NCBI GenBank assembly: GCA_030523505.1
Contig: JAUNIK010000014.1
Coordinates: forward strand, 5,343-16,465
Direction of reading: 5' to 3'
DNA from: Prevotellaceae bacterium
GTDB taxonomy: Bacteria > Bacteroidota > Bacteroidia > Bacteroidales > Bacteroidaceae
Length of the DNA stretch: 11,123 bases
Below are positions 1-7,635 of this stretch, piece after piece. The notes under the pieces were generated by a model. It saw nothing but the letters and a program-made list of their open reading frames with translations. It was not told where the DNA came from and ran no database searches. The first letter of the stretch is position 1. The number at the start of each line of letters is the position of its first letter. The position numbers and the translations under genes are program-made.

Positions 1-42
1 CTCTTAACTTTTAACTCTTCTCTCTTCACTCTTAACTTATAA
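1..42. repeat. Degenerate 7-base tandem repeat at the 3' end of the RND gene
   Basis: Six consecutive heptamers can be read on the plus strand: CTCTTAA, CTTTTAA, CTCTTCT, CTCTTCA, CTCTTAA, CTTATAA. On the coding (minus) strand this purine-rich array encodes the basic tail KLRVKREELKVK of the RND pump. It touches the window edge and probably continues beyond it. If the next unit is again of the AGAGTTA type, the pump frame would read AAG AGT TAA and stop within two codons. Confidence 0.7.
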
Positions 43-3000
43 ATGACCGGCATGACATAGAGATTGAGAAGGGTTGAGGTTATCAATCCTCCAAGAACAA
101 CGACAGCCATTGGCGATTGTATCTCATTACCAGCCATGTCGCCGTTGAGGATTAGTGGTATAAGAGCCAGGGCTGAGGTGAGAGCCGTCATAAGGATAGG
201 ATTCAAGCGATCAACAGAACCATCGATGATGCTTCCCGAATGTTGGTAGCGCGACACAAGGAGGATGCTGTTACGCGTAGCGATACCGAAGAGGGTTATA
301 AAGCCGATGATGCTCGGGATACTCAACACCCATGACGAAAGTGCTATGCCGAGGACTCCGCCGATCATTGCCAACGGCAAACCAAGCATGACGATACCAG
401 CGAGGGAGAACGAGCGGAATTCGGCGAAGAGCAATAAGTATATGATGATGAGAGCTATAATCGTCGCAATGACAAGTGTACGCGTGGCAGAGCGGGCACT
501 CTCGAACTGTCCACCATACTCAATACGATAACCCTCAGGGAGCTGCACCTGTGTGTCGATGGTTTTCTGTATCTCCTCAACCACGCTACCCACATCACGT
601 CCACTGACATTCGCTGCGATGACCAGTTTGCGCTGCACATTCTCACGCTGGATATTATTCGGTCCTCCAGTGGAAACGATGTCGCATACCTCCTCAAGCG
701 CCACCTTCTTTCCACCCGGAATATCGATGAGCGCTTTCTTCACTCCCTCGATACTTCCTGTGTACTGTGGTGAGAGACGGAGTACAAGGTCGTAGGCACG
801 CTGTCCTTCATAGATATCGCCCAGTTTAGCACCGCTATATCCGAGGGAGAGAATCTCATTGAACTCCTCCATTGATATTCCATAACGAGCCAACGCTGCA
901 CGACGAGGACGAAGATGTATCTGTGGTGTCTCGGTCTGTTGATCGACATTGACATCCACCAATCCCTCGATGCCAGATATTGCTTGCTTGATACGACAGC
1001 CCGCAGTGTACATCTCGCTGAGGTCATTGCCAAAGAGTTTCATAGCAATGCTCGCGCGCGTACCACTTATCATATGATCAATACGATGGCCTATCGGTTG
1101 ACCAACGATGAAAGTCACTCCAGGTACTTTTGCCATCTGACGGCGCACATCGTTGGTGATATCTTCGGCCGAGCGATGAGAGGCATCGAATGTGACATCA
1201 ATCTCACATGAGTTAGTTGTCTGGGAATGTTCATCCAGTTCACCGCGACCTGTTCTTCGACTGGTCTTAACAACCTCTGGCACCTCAAGGATTTTCTCTT
1301 CGAGCATCCTACCGGCATTATTGCTCTCATCGAGCGACACGCCCGGCTTGCACACAGCCGCCACTGTCAAAGCCCCTTCATTGAAAGCAGGCAGGAAACT
1401 GCTTCCGAATGTAAACATAGTGATTAGAGCCACGACGAACGCCACACCTGTAGTGACAAGTATGAGACGAGGGTGCGCCAAAGTCCAACCGAGTGAGTGG
1501 CGATAGGCGTTGCGCATACGAAGCACGAAACCACGCTCTGATTCATTGCGGTCCAAGTATTTGTCAGAGGTGAGTATCTGTCGGCAGAACAGTGGAGTCA
1601 CCGTCATTGCCACGATGAGCGACATGGCAAGGGCTATGATATATGTGATGCCTAATGGTTTAAGCATTCTGCCCTCCATTCCACTGAGGAAGAACATCGG
1701 TGTAAATGCTACAATGACGATGAAGGTGGCATTGAGGATTGATGAGCGTATTTCCTTGGATGCATCGAACACCACCTGAACAACATTCTTACGTTCAGCC
1801 TCAGGCAAAGCGTGATTCTGCTTCAGGCGTTTATATACATTCTCCACATCAATGATGGCATCATCGACCAGCGAACCGATGGCAATGCACATACCACCTA
1901 AAGTCATTGTGTTGATATCCATTCCCAACAGCCAAAGCACAATAAGGGTGCAGAGCAATGACAGAGGTATTGCAACAACGGAGATGACGGTTGTGCGGAA
2001 CGAGCCGAGGAAAAGGAACAGGATGATGATACAAAGTACTGCACCCTCGACAAGCGCACGCCCTACATTGTTGACCGATGATTCGATGAAGTCAGCCTGG
2101 CGGAACACACGTGTATCCATAACCACATCTGCCGGCAACGACTTACGCACCTCGTTGAGGTTTTCCTCAATACGGCGTGTCACCTCAAGGGTATTTATGT
2201 TTGGTTGCTTCGATACAGAAAGGATGATCGCCTGCTTTGCATTCATTGATGCCATGCCCATCTTCACGGCTGGAGCGATGACCACATCAGCCACATCGCC
2301 CACGGTGATACCATCACGCAGAGGGGTGATAGCCATCTCTTGGATGTCGTTGGTGCGTCCCATACCACGCAGGGCGTACTCGTTGCCATAGTCACGAATA
2401 ACTCCACCATCAGTATTCTGGCTCATAGTACGCACCGCTTGTGCCAGTTCATCCATGGTAATACCATAGGAAGCCATTCTCTGTGGATCGGCAAGCACCT
2501 GATACTGTTTATAATCACCACCGATAATTGTCACCTGACTGACACCACCTGTGGAAAGAATTGCTGGTTTGATAACCCAGTCGGCGATGCTTCTGAGGTC
2601 CATCATCGTGGTTTTACTTGTTGTAACAGAGACAGTATCATTGAGTTGCAGACCGACGAAGAGAATCTCACCCATGACACTCGACTGTGGTGCCAACTGC
2701 GGAGAGATATTCTCCGGCAATTGGTCTGTGATAGTGACAAGTTTCTCGCTGACTATCTGTCGAGCACGGAACACATCCATCCCCCAGTCAAATTCTACCC
2801 ACACATACGAAGCACCATAGAACGAGCCCGAACGCACACGACGTACATTGCTGGCACCATTGACAGCGGTTTCGATAGGGAATGTCACTAGGCGTTCAGT
2901 CTCTTCGGCCGACATTCCATCACAGTCGGTGAGTACGACAACGGTAGGAGCCGTAAGATCCGGGAACACATCGATATCGAGTCGGTCAGCGGTATATACA

Positions 3001-3080
3001 CCACCCAGCACTGCCAGTACTACGCCAACAATGATAAACACCCGATGGTGAAGAGAAAAGGATATTATCTTATCTATCAT
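1..3080 (-). CDS. CusA/CzcA-family heavy-metal RND efflux pump (3' end outside window)
   Basis: Inner-membrane proton-driven pump of the heavy-metal RND family. It would move metal ions from periplasm or cytoplasm out through a tripartite complex with the adaptor encoded just upstream and a TolC-like channel. Reading from ATG at 3080 I find one open frame of 1026 codons reaching base 3 with no stop. Visible landmarks are a first membrane helix at about residues 11-31, the periplasmic segment DVFPDLTAPTVVV, the TM4 motif VDDAIIDVEN at 405-414 (D406 sits where E. coli CusA has its proton-relay D405), FLPAFNEG ending at G569, RIDHM at 666-670, and a C-terminal helix bundle ending NLYVMPVIYK. Nearly the whole protein is therefore present; only a few residues should be missing. 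The family is clear, but the transported metal (Cu/Ag, Zn/Co/Cd or Ni) cannot be read from the sequence. The last codons lie in a 7-base repeat array. Confidence 0.93.
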   Translation of the reverse strand, partial: MIDKIISFSLHHRVFIIVGVVLAVLGGVYTADRLDIDVFPDLTAPTVVVLTDCDGMSAEETERLVTFPIETAVNGASNVRRVRSGSFYGASYVWVEFDWGMDVFRARQIVSEKLVTITDQLPENISPQLAPQSSVMGEILFVGLQLNDTVSVTTSKTTMMDLRSIADWVIKPAILSTGGVSQVTIIGGDYKQYQVLADPQRMASYGITMDELAQAVRTMSQNTDGGVIRDYGNEYALRGMGRTNDIQEMAITPLRDGITVGDVADVVIAPAVKMGMASMNAKQAIILSVSKQPNINTLEVTRRIEENLNEVRKSLPADVVMDTRVFRQADFIESSVNNVGRALVEGAVLCIIILFLFLGSFRTTVISVVAIPLSLLCTLIVLWLLGMDINTMTLGGMCIAIGSLVDDAIIDVENVYKRLKQNHALPEAERKNVVQVVFDASKEIRSSILNATFIVIVAFTPMFFLSGMEGRMLKPLGITYIIALAMSLIVAMTVTPLFCRQILTSDKYLDRNESERGFVLRMRNAYRHSLGWTLAHPRLILVTTGVAFVVALITMFTFGSSFLPAFNEGALTVAAVCKPGVSLDESNNAGRMLEEKILEVPEVVKTSRRTGRGELDEHSQTTNSCEIDVTFDASHRSAEDITNDVRRQMAKVPGVTFIVGQPIGHRIDHMISGTRASIAMKLFGNDLSEMYTAGCRIKQAISGIEGLVDVNVDQQTETPQIHLRPRRAALARYGISMEEFNEILSLGYSGAKLGDIYEGQRAYDLVLRLSPQYTGSIEGVKKALIDIPGGKKVALEEVCDIVSTGGPNNIQRENVQRKLVIAANVSGRDVGSVVEEIQKTIDTQVQLPEGYRIEYGGQFESARSATRTLVIATIIALIIIYLLLFAEFRSFSLAGIVMLGLPLAMIGGVLGIALSSWVLSIPSIIGFITLFGIATRNSILLVSRYQHSGSIIDGSVDRLNPILMTALTSALALIPLILNGDMAGNEIQSPMAVVVLGGLITSTLLNLYVMPVIYKLRVKREELKVK

Positions 3081-3103
3081 GAAGGAAGAATTCAATATTT
3101 CAA

Positions 3104-4609
3104 CTAATGATTATGTCCAGCATGTGGGTCGAGTCCACCGGCTGCCTGTTGGAGTTTCAGAGACACAGCACCCTTGCCAACCACACGCTCTCCCTCGGCA
3201 ACACCAGAAACAACCTCGGTGAGGATGCCATCGGTGACACCAATCTTTACCTGGCGTTTTTCGAATAGTTCAGGGGTGAGTTGCACATACACAGAATAGT
3301 TGCCCATATCCTCCATAACGCCCTCGGCTGGCACACATAGTTTCATATCCTGTGTTTGGGTGTGGATATAGGTTTCAACGAAGGTACCAGGAAGAAGGTC
3401 GAGGACATTGTTTATCTCGAAAGTAACAGGGATGAGCGGTGATGCCACATCTACCTGACGGCCATAAGAGAGCATACGACCGGAGAGGTCTGCGAGGGTG
3501 TATGAACCGTTCTTAGTTATAATATTCGCCCCCGACACACTCTTGAGATCGGCATAGTAACTGGCAGGAACTTCTGCCTTCAACTGAAGAGTACGGCTCT
3601 GGGTGATTACCGCTATCGCCTCACCAGCCTGCACGAACTGTCCGTTCTTCACCAACAACTGCTTCAGATATCCAGCACGCGGTGCTGTAACGGTCTGTTT
3701 GCCCTGGGCAAAGCCCTTTTGCATTGCCTTATAAGCTGCCTCAGCACTCTCATAGGCAGCCTTGGCTGATGCGAGATCACTCTCCAGTGCAAGTTTGTCT
3801 TCACGAAGAGACTTTACACGCTCGTATTCAGCCTTGGCACGGTTAAGTTCAACCAATGCCTGTTGTTGCTGGACGGCAAGATTATTGTTGGCGGTGGAAG
3901 AGGCATCGATAACACATATTGCTTTGCCAGCCGTCACTGCCGAACCTTCGGTGAGAGCGCCACCTGTGAGGGTCACCAATCCATCGGCCTTAGCTACGAC
4001 CTGAGTCTCGTCACCCTGTGATGGCTGTACCTGTGCAACAGTATGGATTACATTTCCGAGAGGAGCCTTCACTACTTCTGCAATGGAGAAGTCGATGCCC
4101 CAGCTCATCTCTTTTGGAAAAACAACGGTGTTGGCACCCTTAATCTCACGCTCTTCGGCATCTTCATGAGCCTCATGCTCGTCGCCGAAGACTTTCAACC
4201 CATCGATAGAGAATAGAGCTGTGTGGGGTGTGGAGTGTGGAGTGTTGAGTGAAAAGACTATCTTTGCTTCACCTGCCACATTTGGTGTAAGATGAAGATG
4301 GAATATTCCTGGACGCTCTGGTTTCACGCTCTCAGCAGAAATCTTTTTCCCGCCTACTACCATCTCGGCACTCAACTCACCCTCTGTGAGAGGTTTATAG
4401 TCGGAGAGACGGGTAAGATGACACAGAATTTCTGCCTCCTCACCTACTGACAGCGGAGACATCTCGACAAAGAGCTCATAGTCGGAAGAATAGGAGGTTA
4501 GGAGCAGTTCGGCATGCTCATGATCATGACTATGCTCGTCGTGGTGGTGACAAGCAGAAAGAGCCAAAGCCCCGAGGGCCAGGACAAATATATTTCGAAG
4601 TATTCTCAT
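3104..4609 (-). CDS. CusB-like RND periplasmic adaptor lipoprotein, His-rich
   Basis: Membrane-fusion protein that should link the RND pump to an outer-membrane channel. I start it at ATG 4609, giving 501 residues; the open frame extends upstream only to a TTG at 4633. The ATG start puts a lipoprotein signal at the N-terminus (MRILRNIFVL then LALSAC, Cys20). Directly after Cys20 come seven histidines in 12 residues (21-32), a likely metal-binding tail, and the protein ends DPHAGHNH. Next are a beta-rich extra domain (about 33-140), a lipoyl half-motif (ADGLVTLTGG region, about 208-233), an alpha-helical coiled-coil hairpin (about 238-302), the second lipoyl half (TVTAPRAGYLKQLLVKNGQ, about 306-324), then beta-barrel and membrane-proximal domains. 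The gene ends 23 bases before the pump start, so the two are surely one operon. A 7-base repeat array lies inside the N-terminal domain. The His-rich ends favour metal over drug efflux. Confidence 0.92.
   Translation of the reverse strand: MRILRNIFVLALGALALSACHHHDEHSHDHEHAELLLTSYSSDYELFVEMSPLSVGEEAEILCHLTRLSDYKPLTEGELSAEMVVGGKKISAESVKPERPGIFHLHLTPNVAGEAKIVFSLNTPHSTPHTALFSIDGLKVFGDEHEAHEDAEEREIKGANTVVFPKEMSWGIDFSIAEVVKAPLGNVIHTVAQVQPSQGDETQVVAKADGLVTLTGGALTEGSAVTAGKAICVIDASSTANNNLAVQQQQALVELNRAKAEYERVKSLREDKLALESDLASAKAAYESAEAAYKAMQKGFAQGKQTVTAPRAGYLKQLLVKNGQFVQAGEAIAVITQSRTLQLKAEVPASYYADLKSVSGANIITKNGSYTLADLSGRMLSYGRQVDVASPLIPVTFEINNVLDLLPGTFVETYIHTQTQDMKLCVPAEGVMEDMGNYSVYVQLTPELFEKRQVKIGVTDGILTEVVSGVAEGERVVGKGAVSLKLQQAAGGLDPHAGHNH
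4221..4255. repeat. 7-base tandem repeat inside the adaptor gene
   Basis: Plus strand reads GTGTGGG, GTGTGGA, GTGTGGA, GTGTTGA, GTGAAAA: three nearly identical heptamers and two degenerate ones. On the coding strand it encodes residues about 119-130, including TPHSTPHTA, within the N-terminal beta-rich domain. Because the unit is not a multiple of three, gain or loss of one copy would shift the reading frame. Confidence 0.75.
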
Positions 4610-4610
4610 A

Positions 4611-4656
4611 GTTGCAGTTGATGATATCTGCAAAATTACAAAATATCAACTGCAAC
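4611..4656. promoter_or_regulatory. Inverted repeat GTTGCAGTTGAT / ATCAACTGCAAC before the adaptor gene
   Basis: A perfect 12-base inverted repeat has arms at 4611-4622 and 4645-4656 with a 22-base AT-rich spacer. The proximal arm ends two bases before the adaptor ATG, and the distal arm overlaps the separate palindrome at 4651-4665. It spans the predicted promoter, so it could be a paired operator or, if transcription begins upstream of it, a leader hairpin next to the start codon. No regulator is encoded in the window. Confidence 0.6.
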
Positions 4657-4667
4657 CTGGTTGCAAA
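4631..4667 (-). promoter_or_regulatory. Candidate Bacteroidetes-type promoter of the metal-efflux operon
   Basis: On the minus strand TTTG (4667-4664) could be the -33 element. Two overlapping -7 candidates follow: TATTTTG (4645-4639) at a spacing of 18, one base short of TAnnTTTG, and the exact match TAATTTTG (4638-4631) at a spacing of 25, longer than usual. The region is the only gap upstream of the adaptor gene, so a promoter here is likely, but which element is used is uncertain. Confidence 0.42.
4651..4665. promoter_or_regulatory. Perfect palindrome TGCAACC-T-GGTTGCA, operator-like
   Basis: Two 7-base arms are perfectly symmetrical around one central base, lying between the -33 and -7 candidates of the efflux operon. 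The same GTTGCA core occurs again at 4611-4616. A perfect dyad overlapping a promoter ahead of metal-efflux genes is what a dimeric metal-responsive repressor or activator site would look like. The identity of the regulator is unknown. Confidence 0.55.
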
Positions 4668-4670
4668 GGC

Positions 4671-4680
4671 AGAATATTCT
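4671..4680. promoter_or_regulatory. Short palindrome AGAATATTCT
   Basis: A perfect 10-base palindrome lies in the gap between the C-S lyase stop and the efflux promoter. It could be a second operator upstream of the -33 element. It is too short and not followed by a T run on the minus strand, so it does not look like a terminator. Chance is possible in AT-rich DNA. Confidence 0.25.
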
Positions 4681-4694
4681 TGATTTAACAGTAA

Positions 4695-5891
4695 TTATGC
4701 TCTGTTGTCGATAGCATATTTTAGTTGGGCGAAGGCCTTGGCAAGGATTGAACGAGGTTCGCCGACATTAAGACGCATAAAGCCACATCCCTGGCGACCG
4801 AAGATACTTCCATCGTTGAGTGCCAGTCCTGCTTCTATGAAAAGAGCCACGAGTTGCTTCTGATCAATCTCACCGTCAGGAGTCACAAACTGGAGTTTAT
4901 GGCACAGTTCCCGGCAGTCGAGCCATACAAGGAACGAAGCCTGAGGACGAACAGGATATATTTCTGGTATATTCGCCTTGCAGTAGTCTTCTACAAAGAG
5001 TACATTTCCCTCAACATAACGTAACATCTGCTGACGCCACTCTTCACCGTGTTCAAAAGCAGCCATAGTGGCGATAGGAGCAAACAAATGAGGAGCTGCC
5101 ATCTCACTTGCCTCCAACCAACCGAAGAAACGATGGCGGAGGGCATCATTAGGCACCACAGCCCACGAACTGACGATGCCCGCGATGTTGAAAGTCTTTG
5201 AAGGTGCAGAGAAAGTGATGCTATTCTGTTCTGCCTCTTCTGACACAGAGGCAAACGGGATATGCTTATGACCGAAGATTGCCATATCGCAGTGGATCTC
5301 ATCCGACACAACAAGAACATTATGACTCTTTGCCCAATGTGCGAGACTGACGAGGGTATCGCGATCCCAACAGATTCCCACAGGATTATGAGGATTTGAA
5401 AGTATGAGCACCTTGCAACGTTCATCATAATGCTGGTCTAATGCCACGAAATCGATGGAATAATCTTCAGTAAGTGGCACTTGCACTACCTCACGCTTAT
5501 TCCCCTCAGGCACAAGACGGAACGGATGGTATACTGGCGAAAGAATCATCACCTTATCGCCTGGTTGGGTGAACACATTCACCACGAAACCGATGCCCTT
5601 GACGATGCCAGGGATATAGGTGAGCCACTCCTCGCGCATGAGCCACTGATGGTGATCGGCAACCCATTTGATGATACACTTCCAATAATCTTTTGGCACT
5701 GCCGTGTAACCGAAGAGTGAATGGTCAAGACGCTTGCGGAGAGCTTCGGTGATGAACTGTGGCGTTTCAAATTCCATATCGGCAACCCACAAAGGAATGA
5801 GGTCGCTCTTGCCGAACTCTTTTTCCAAAGCGACATGTTTGATGTCGTTGGAACCGGTGCGATCTACTATCTTGTCAAAATCAAAGAGCAT
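4695..5891 (-). CDS. patB: PatB/MalY-type PLP-dependent C-S lyase (aminotransferase class I/II fold)
   Basis: Cytoplasmic PLP enzyme of 398 residues, the usual length for the MalY/PatB group, whose members cleave the C-S bond of cystathionine or cysteine conjugates to give pyruvate, ammonia and a thiol. The N-terminal segment LFDFDKIVDRTGSNDIKH and the LIPLWVADMEF motif (31-41) are hallmarks of this group rather than of ordinary aminotransferases. SNPHNPVG at 165-172, DEIHCD at 197-202 (the Asp pairs with the cofactor ring), the Schiff-base lysine K232 in SAPSKTFNIAG, and R373 in FMRLN (substrate carboxylate) are all present, so it should be active. The start is ATG at 5891, only 19 bases after the dipeptidase stop, so the two are probably co-transcribed. 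Substrate (cystathionine, cystine or another conjugate) cannot be told from sequence. Confidence 0.9.
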   Translation of the reverse strand: MLFDFDKIVDRTGSNDIKHVALEKEFGKSDLIPLWVADMEFETPQFITEALRKRLDHSLFGYTAVPKDYWKCIIKWVADHHQWLMREEWLTYIPGIVKGIGFVVNVFTQPGDKVMILSPVYHPFRLVPEGNKREVVQVPLTEDYSIDFVALDQHYDERCKVLILSNPHNPVGICWDRDTLVSLAHWAKSHNVLVVSDEIHCDMAIFGHKHIPFASVSEEAEQNSITFSAPSKTFNIAGIVSSWAVVPNDALRHRFFGWLEASEMAAPHLFAPIATMAAFEHGEEWRQQMLRYVEGNVLFVEDYCKANIPEIYPVRPQASFLVWLDCRELCHKLQFVTPDGEIDQKQLVALFIEAGLALNDGSIFGRQGCGFMRLNVGEPRSILAKAFAQLKYAIDNRA

Positions 5892-5910
5892 ACTGTAAAG
5901 GAATTAGGAA

Positions 5911-7596
5911 TTACTGATTTGGTGAGAGATACTTGTCGCCGGTTTCGTTGACGATAACTCGCCTATACTGCTCAGGATAGCCCTCACGGAGTGGAGGCAT
6001 GCAGAGACCATCGTCGTTAATGAGGAACTTACCGTCTTTCTCCTGTTTTACTGCCAAGTCGGTATTCTTCACGACAAGGAATTCGCCCAGTTCCTTCCAA
6101 CGTGCGAGCATCTCTAGTCCACAGTTCTCACCATATCGGGTAAGGAACTCGCGGGCTCCCATATTGCCTCTCTGTGTCGGTTCGAAGAGTCCTTCAACTG
6201 GTTCGCCCTTAAGCAAGGCAAGGGCGTTTTTCTCTACGTCTTCCTGGGCATTGCAGTATTTATCCTGCAACTCCTCACGGACACGCACCAAGTCTGGATT
6301 CATTCGTGAATAGAGGTTATAAACCATATTGCTCACCCAGTTGCAAACCCAGAAGGCTGAATTCCACGAGAAGTTCACATCACTGGCATCACCAGAGTTG
6401 TAGCACCTCGGAATGCGTGTAGCAGAACAATACACCGGAGTATAACAAACCATCGCTGCATCATCGTTGCCAAACCAGAGTACTCCGCCAATGGCGTTAG
6501 GCAACCACGAACGCATCTGGCATACGAGAGTCTCTGCGCTCTGCTGGGTTGCGATAGGACGCTCATGGTAATAGGTCTTGCCATCAACATCCCACTCCTG
6601 TGGACGAGGACGGTAAGGTGACTGCCAAGCACCACCAGTGCAATCGACATTCATATCGAATGGCGTACCCTCATAATGGTCGCGCATTCCATTCATACAG
6701 TCACGGAGCGAGAGCTTATGCTTTGGACGGAAATAGAGAGGCATCATCTCGGCTGTTCCCACATGCTTGCCGTCAGCCCAGTCGAGATAGCGGTCCATAC
6801 CATCGACATGCTTATTGAAGAACGACCACACGCGAGCCTCACAGGCACGCTGCATGTGGAAATTAGTAGGGGAATAAGCATCCGAGAAACTGAAATCGGC
6901 ATCCTTGCCTGAGAAATAGCCCATCTCACGGGCAAACGAAATCACATCCTTCGAGAAAAGCACATTCTTCTTGTCTTTCTGGTCGAACTGATGGATGCGG
7001 CTCTGGTTTGCATGGGCACAGATACAATCATCAGGAATTCTGATGGCTACCCATACAGCACCTTTGCGACCTGCTCCCTTGCCAATCATCTCCATAATCC
7101 ATATCTCGTTAGGATCGGCAATAGAGAATGTCTCGCCACTCGACGCATAACCGTATTCAGCCACGAGGTCGGTCATCACCTTTATGGCCTCACGGGCTGT
7201 CTTGGCACGCTGCAATGCAAGTGTCATTAGCGAGACGTAATCGATGGTGCCTTCGGGATTTACTAATTCCTCTCGCCCACCCCATGTGGTCTCAGTCACG
7301 GTCAACTGATATTCGTTGATCTGACCAATGACGGAATATGTTTCGGCCACCTCGGGTATTGCACCGCGATAGTGGTTATGGTCGGTATCCACGATATGTC
7401 GCACCTCACCGGCCTCATGGTGCGCTGCTGGCCATGTACGGAGAATGCCATACATGCCATACGAGTCCATATTATAAGTAACGAAAGTACTTCCATCGAC
7501 TGAGGCATCTTTGCCCACAAGGAAATTAGTACAAGCCCTGCCTTCGCCGATACCGAGGAAGGCAAGAATGACTATTAACAGATTGATTTTCTTCAT
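5911..7596 (-). CDS. Secreted family C69 dipeptidase (N-terminal nucleophile hydrolase)
   Basis: Peptidase of family C69 (PepD type), 561 residues, expected to cleave dipeptides outside the cytoplasm. Residues 1-21 form a signal peptide (MKK, hydrophobic ILLIVILAFLGIG-type core, then EGRA). Cleavage after A21 would expose C22 as the new N-terminus in CTNFLVGKDASVDGS, exactly where the family carries its catalytic Ntn cysteine; C22 should not be mistaken for a lipobox cysteine, because GRAC does not fit one. Other family segments are ETTWGGREEL (102-111), GETFSIADPNEIWIMEM (154-170) and HANQSRI (195-201). The start is ATG at 7596, 39 bases after the DUF2207 stop. Nothing suggests truncation. 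Related Ntn hydrolases include penicillin and bile-salt amidases, but the motifs favour dipeptidase. Specificity is not readable. Confidence 0.92.
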   Translation of the reverse strand: MKKINLLIVILAFLGIGEGRACTNFLVGKDASVDGSTFVTYNMDSYGMYGILRTWPAAHHEAGEVRHIVDTDHNHYRGAIPEVAETYSVIGQINEYQLTVTETTWGGREELVNPEGTIDYVSLMTLALQRAKTAREAIKVMTDLVAEYGYASSGETFSIADPNEIWIMEMIGKGAGRKGAVWVAIRIPDDCICAHANQSRIHQFDQKDKKNVLFSKDVISFAREMGYFSGKDADFSFSDAYSPTNFHMQRACEARVWSFFNKHVDGMDRYLDWADGKHVGTAEMMPLYFRPKHKLSLRDCMNGMRDHYEGTPFDMNVDCTGGAWQSPYRPRPQEWDVDGKTYYHERPIATQQSAETLVCQMRSWLPNAIGGVLWFGNDDAAMVCYTPVYCSATRIPRCYNSGDASDVNFSWNSAFWVCNWVSNMVYNLYSRMNPDLVRVREELQDKYCNAQEDVEKNALALLKGEPVEGLFEPTQRGNMGAREFLTRYGENCGLEMLARWKELGEFLVVKNTDLAVKQEKDGKFLINDDGLCMPPLREGYPEQYRRVIVNETGDKYLSPNQ

Positions 7597-7635
7597 AAAG
7601 CGTATTGTAATAAATCAGGTTTCAAAAGGGAAGTG

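Noticed and set aside
1852..2891. Two long plus-strand frames (179 and 183 codons)
   Set aside because: Both are antisense to the RND pump gene, whose minus-strand frame is continuous and conserved here.
4610..4633. TTG at 4633 as start of the adaptor gene
   Set aside because: ATG at 4609 gives a standard lipoprotein signal with Cys20, while the upstream extension covers the inverted-repeat arm and adds eight residues with no signal character.
7531..7533. Lipoprotein reading of the dipeptidase Cys22
   Set aside because: GRAC does not match a lipobox, and Cys22 in CTNFLVGKDAS is the catalytic N-terminal nucleophile of family C69.
7597..7635. Possible separate promoter for the dipeptidase gene
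   Set aside because: The 39-base gap contains no TAnnTTTG box with a -33 element at proper spacing; co-transcription with DUF2207 is simpler.
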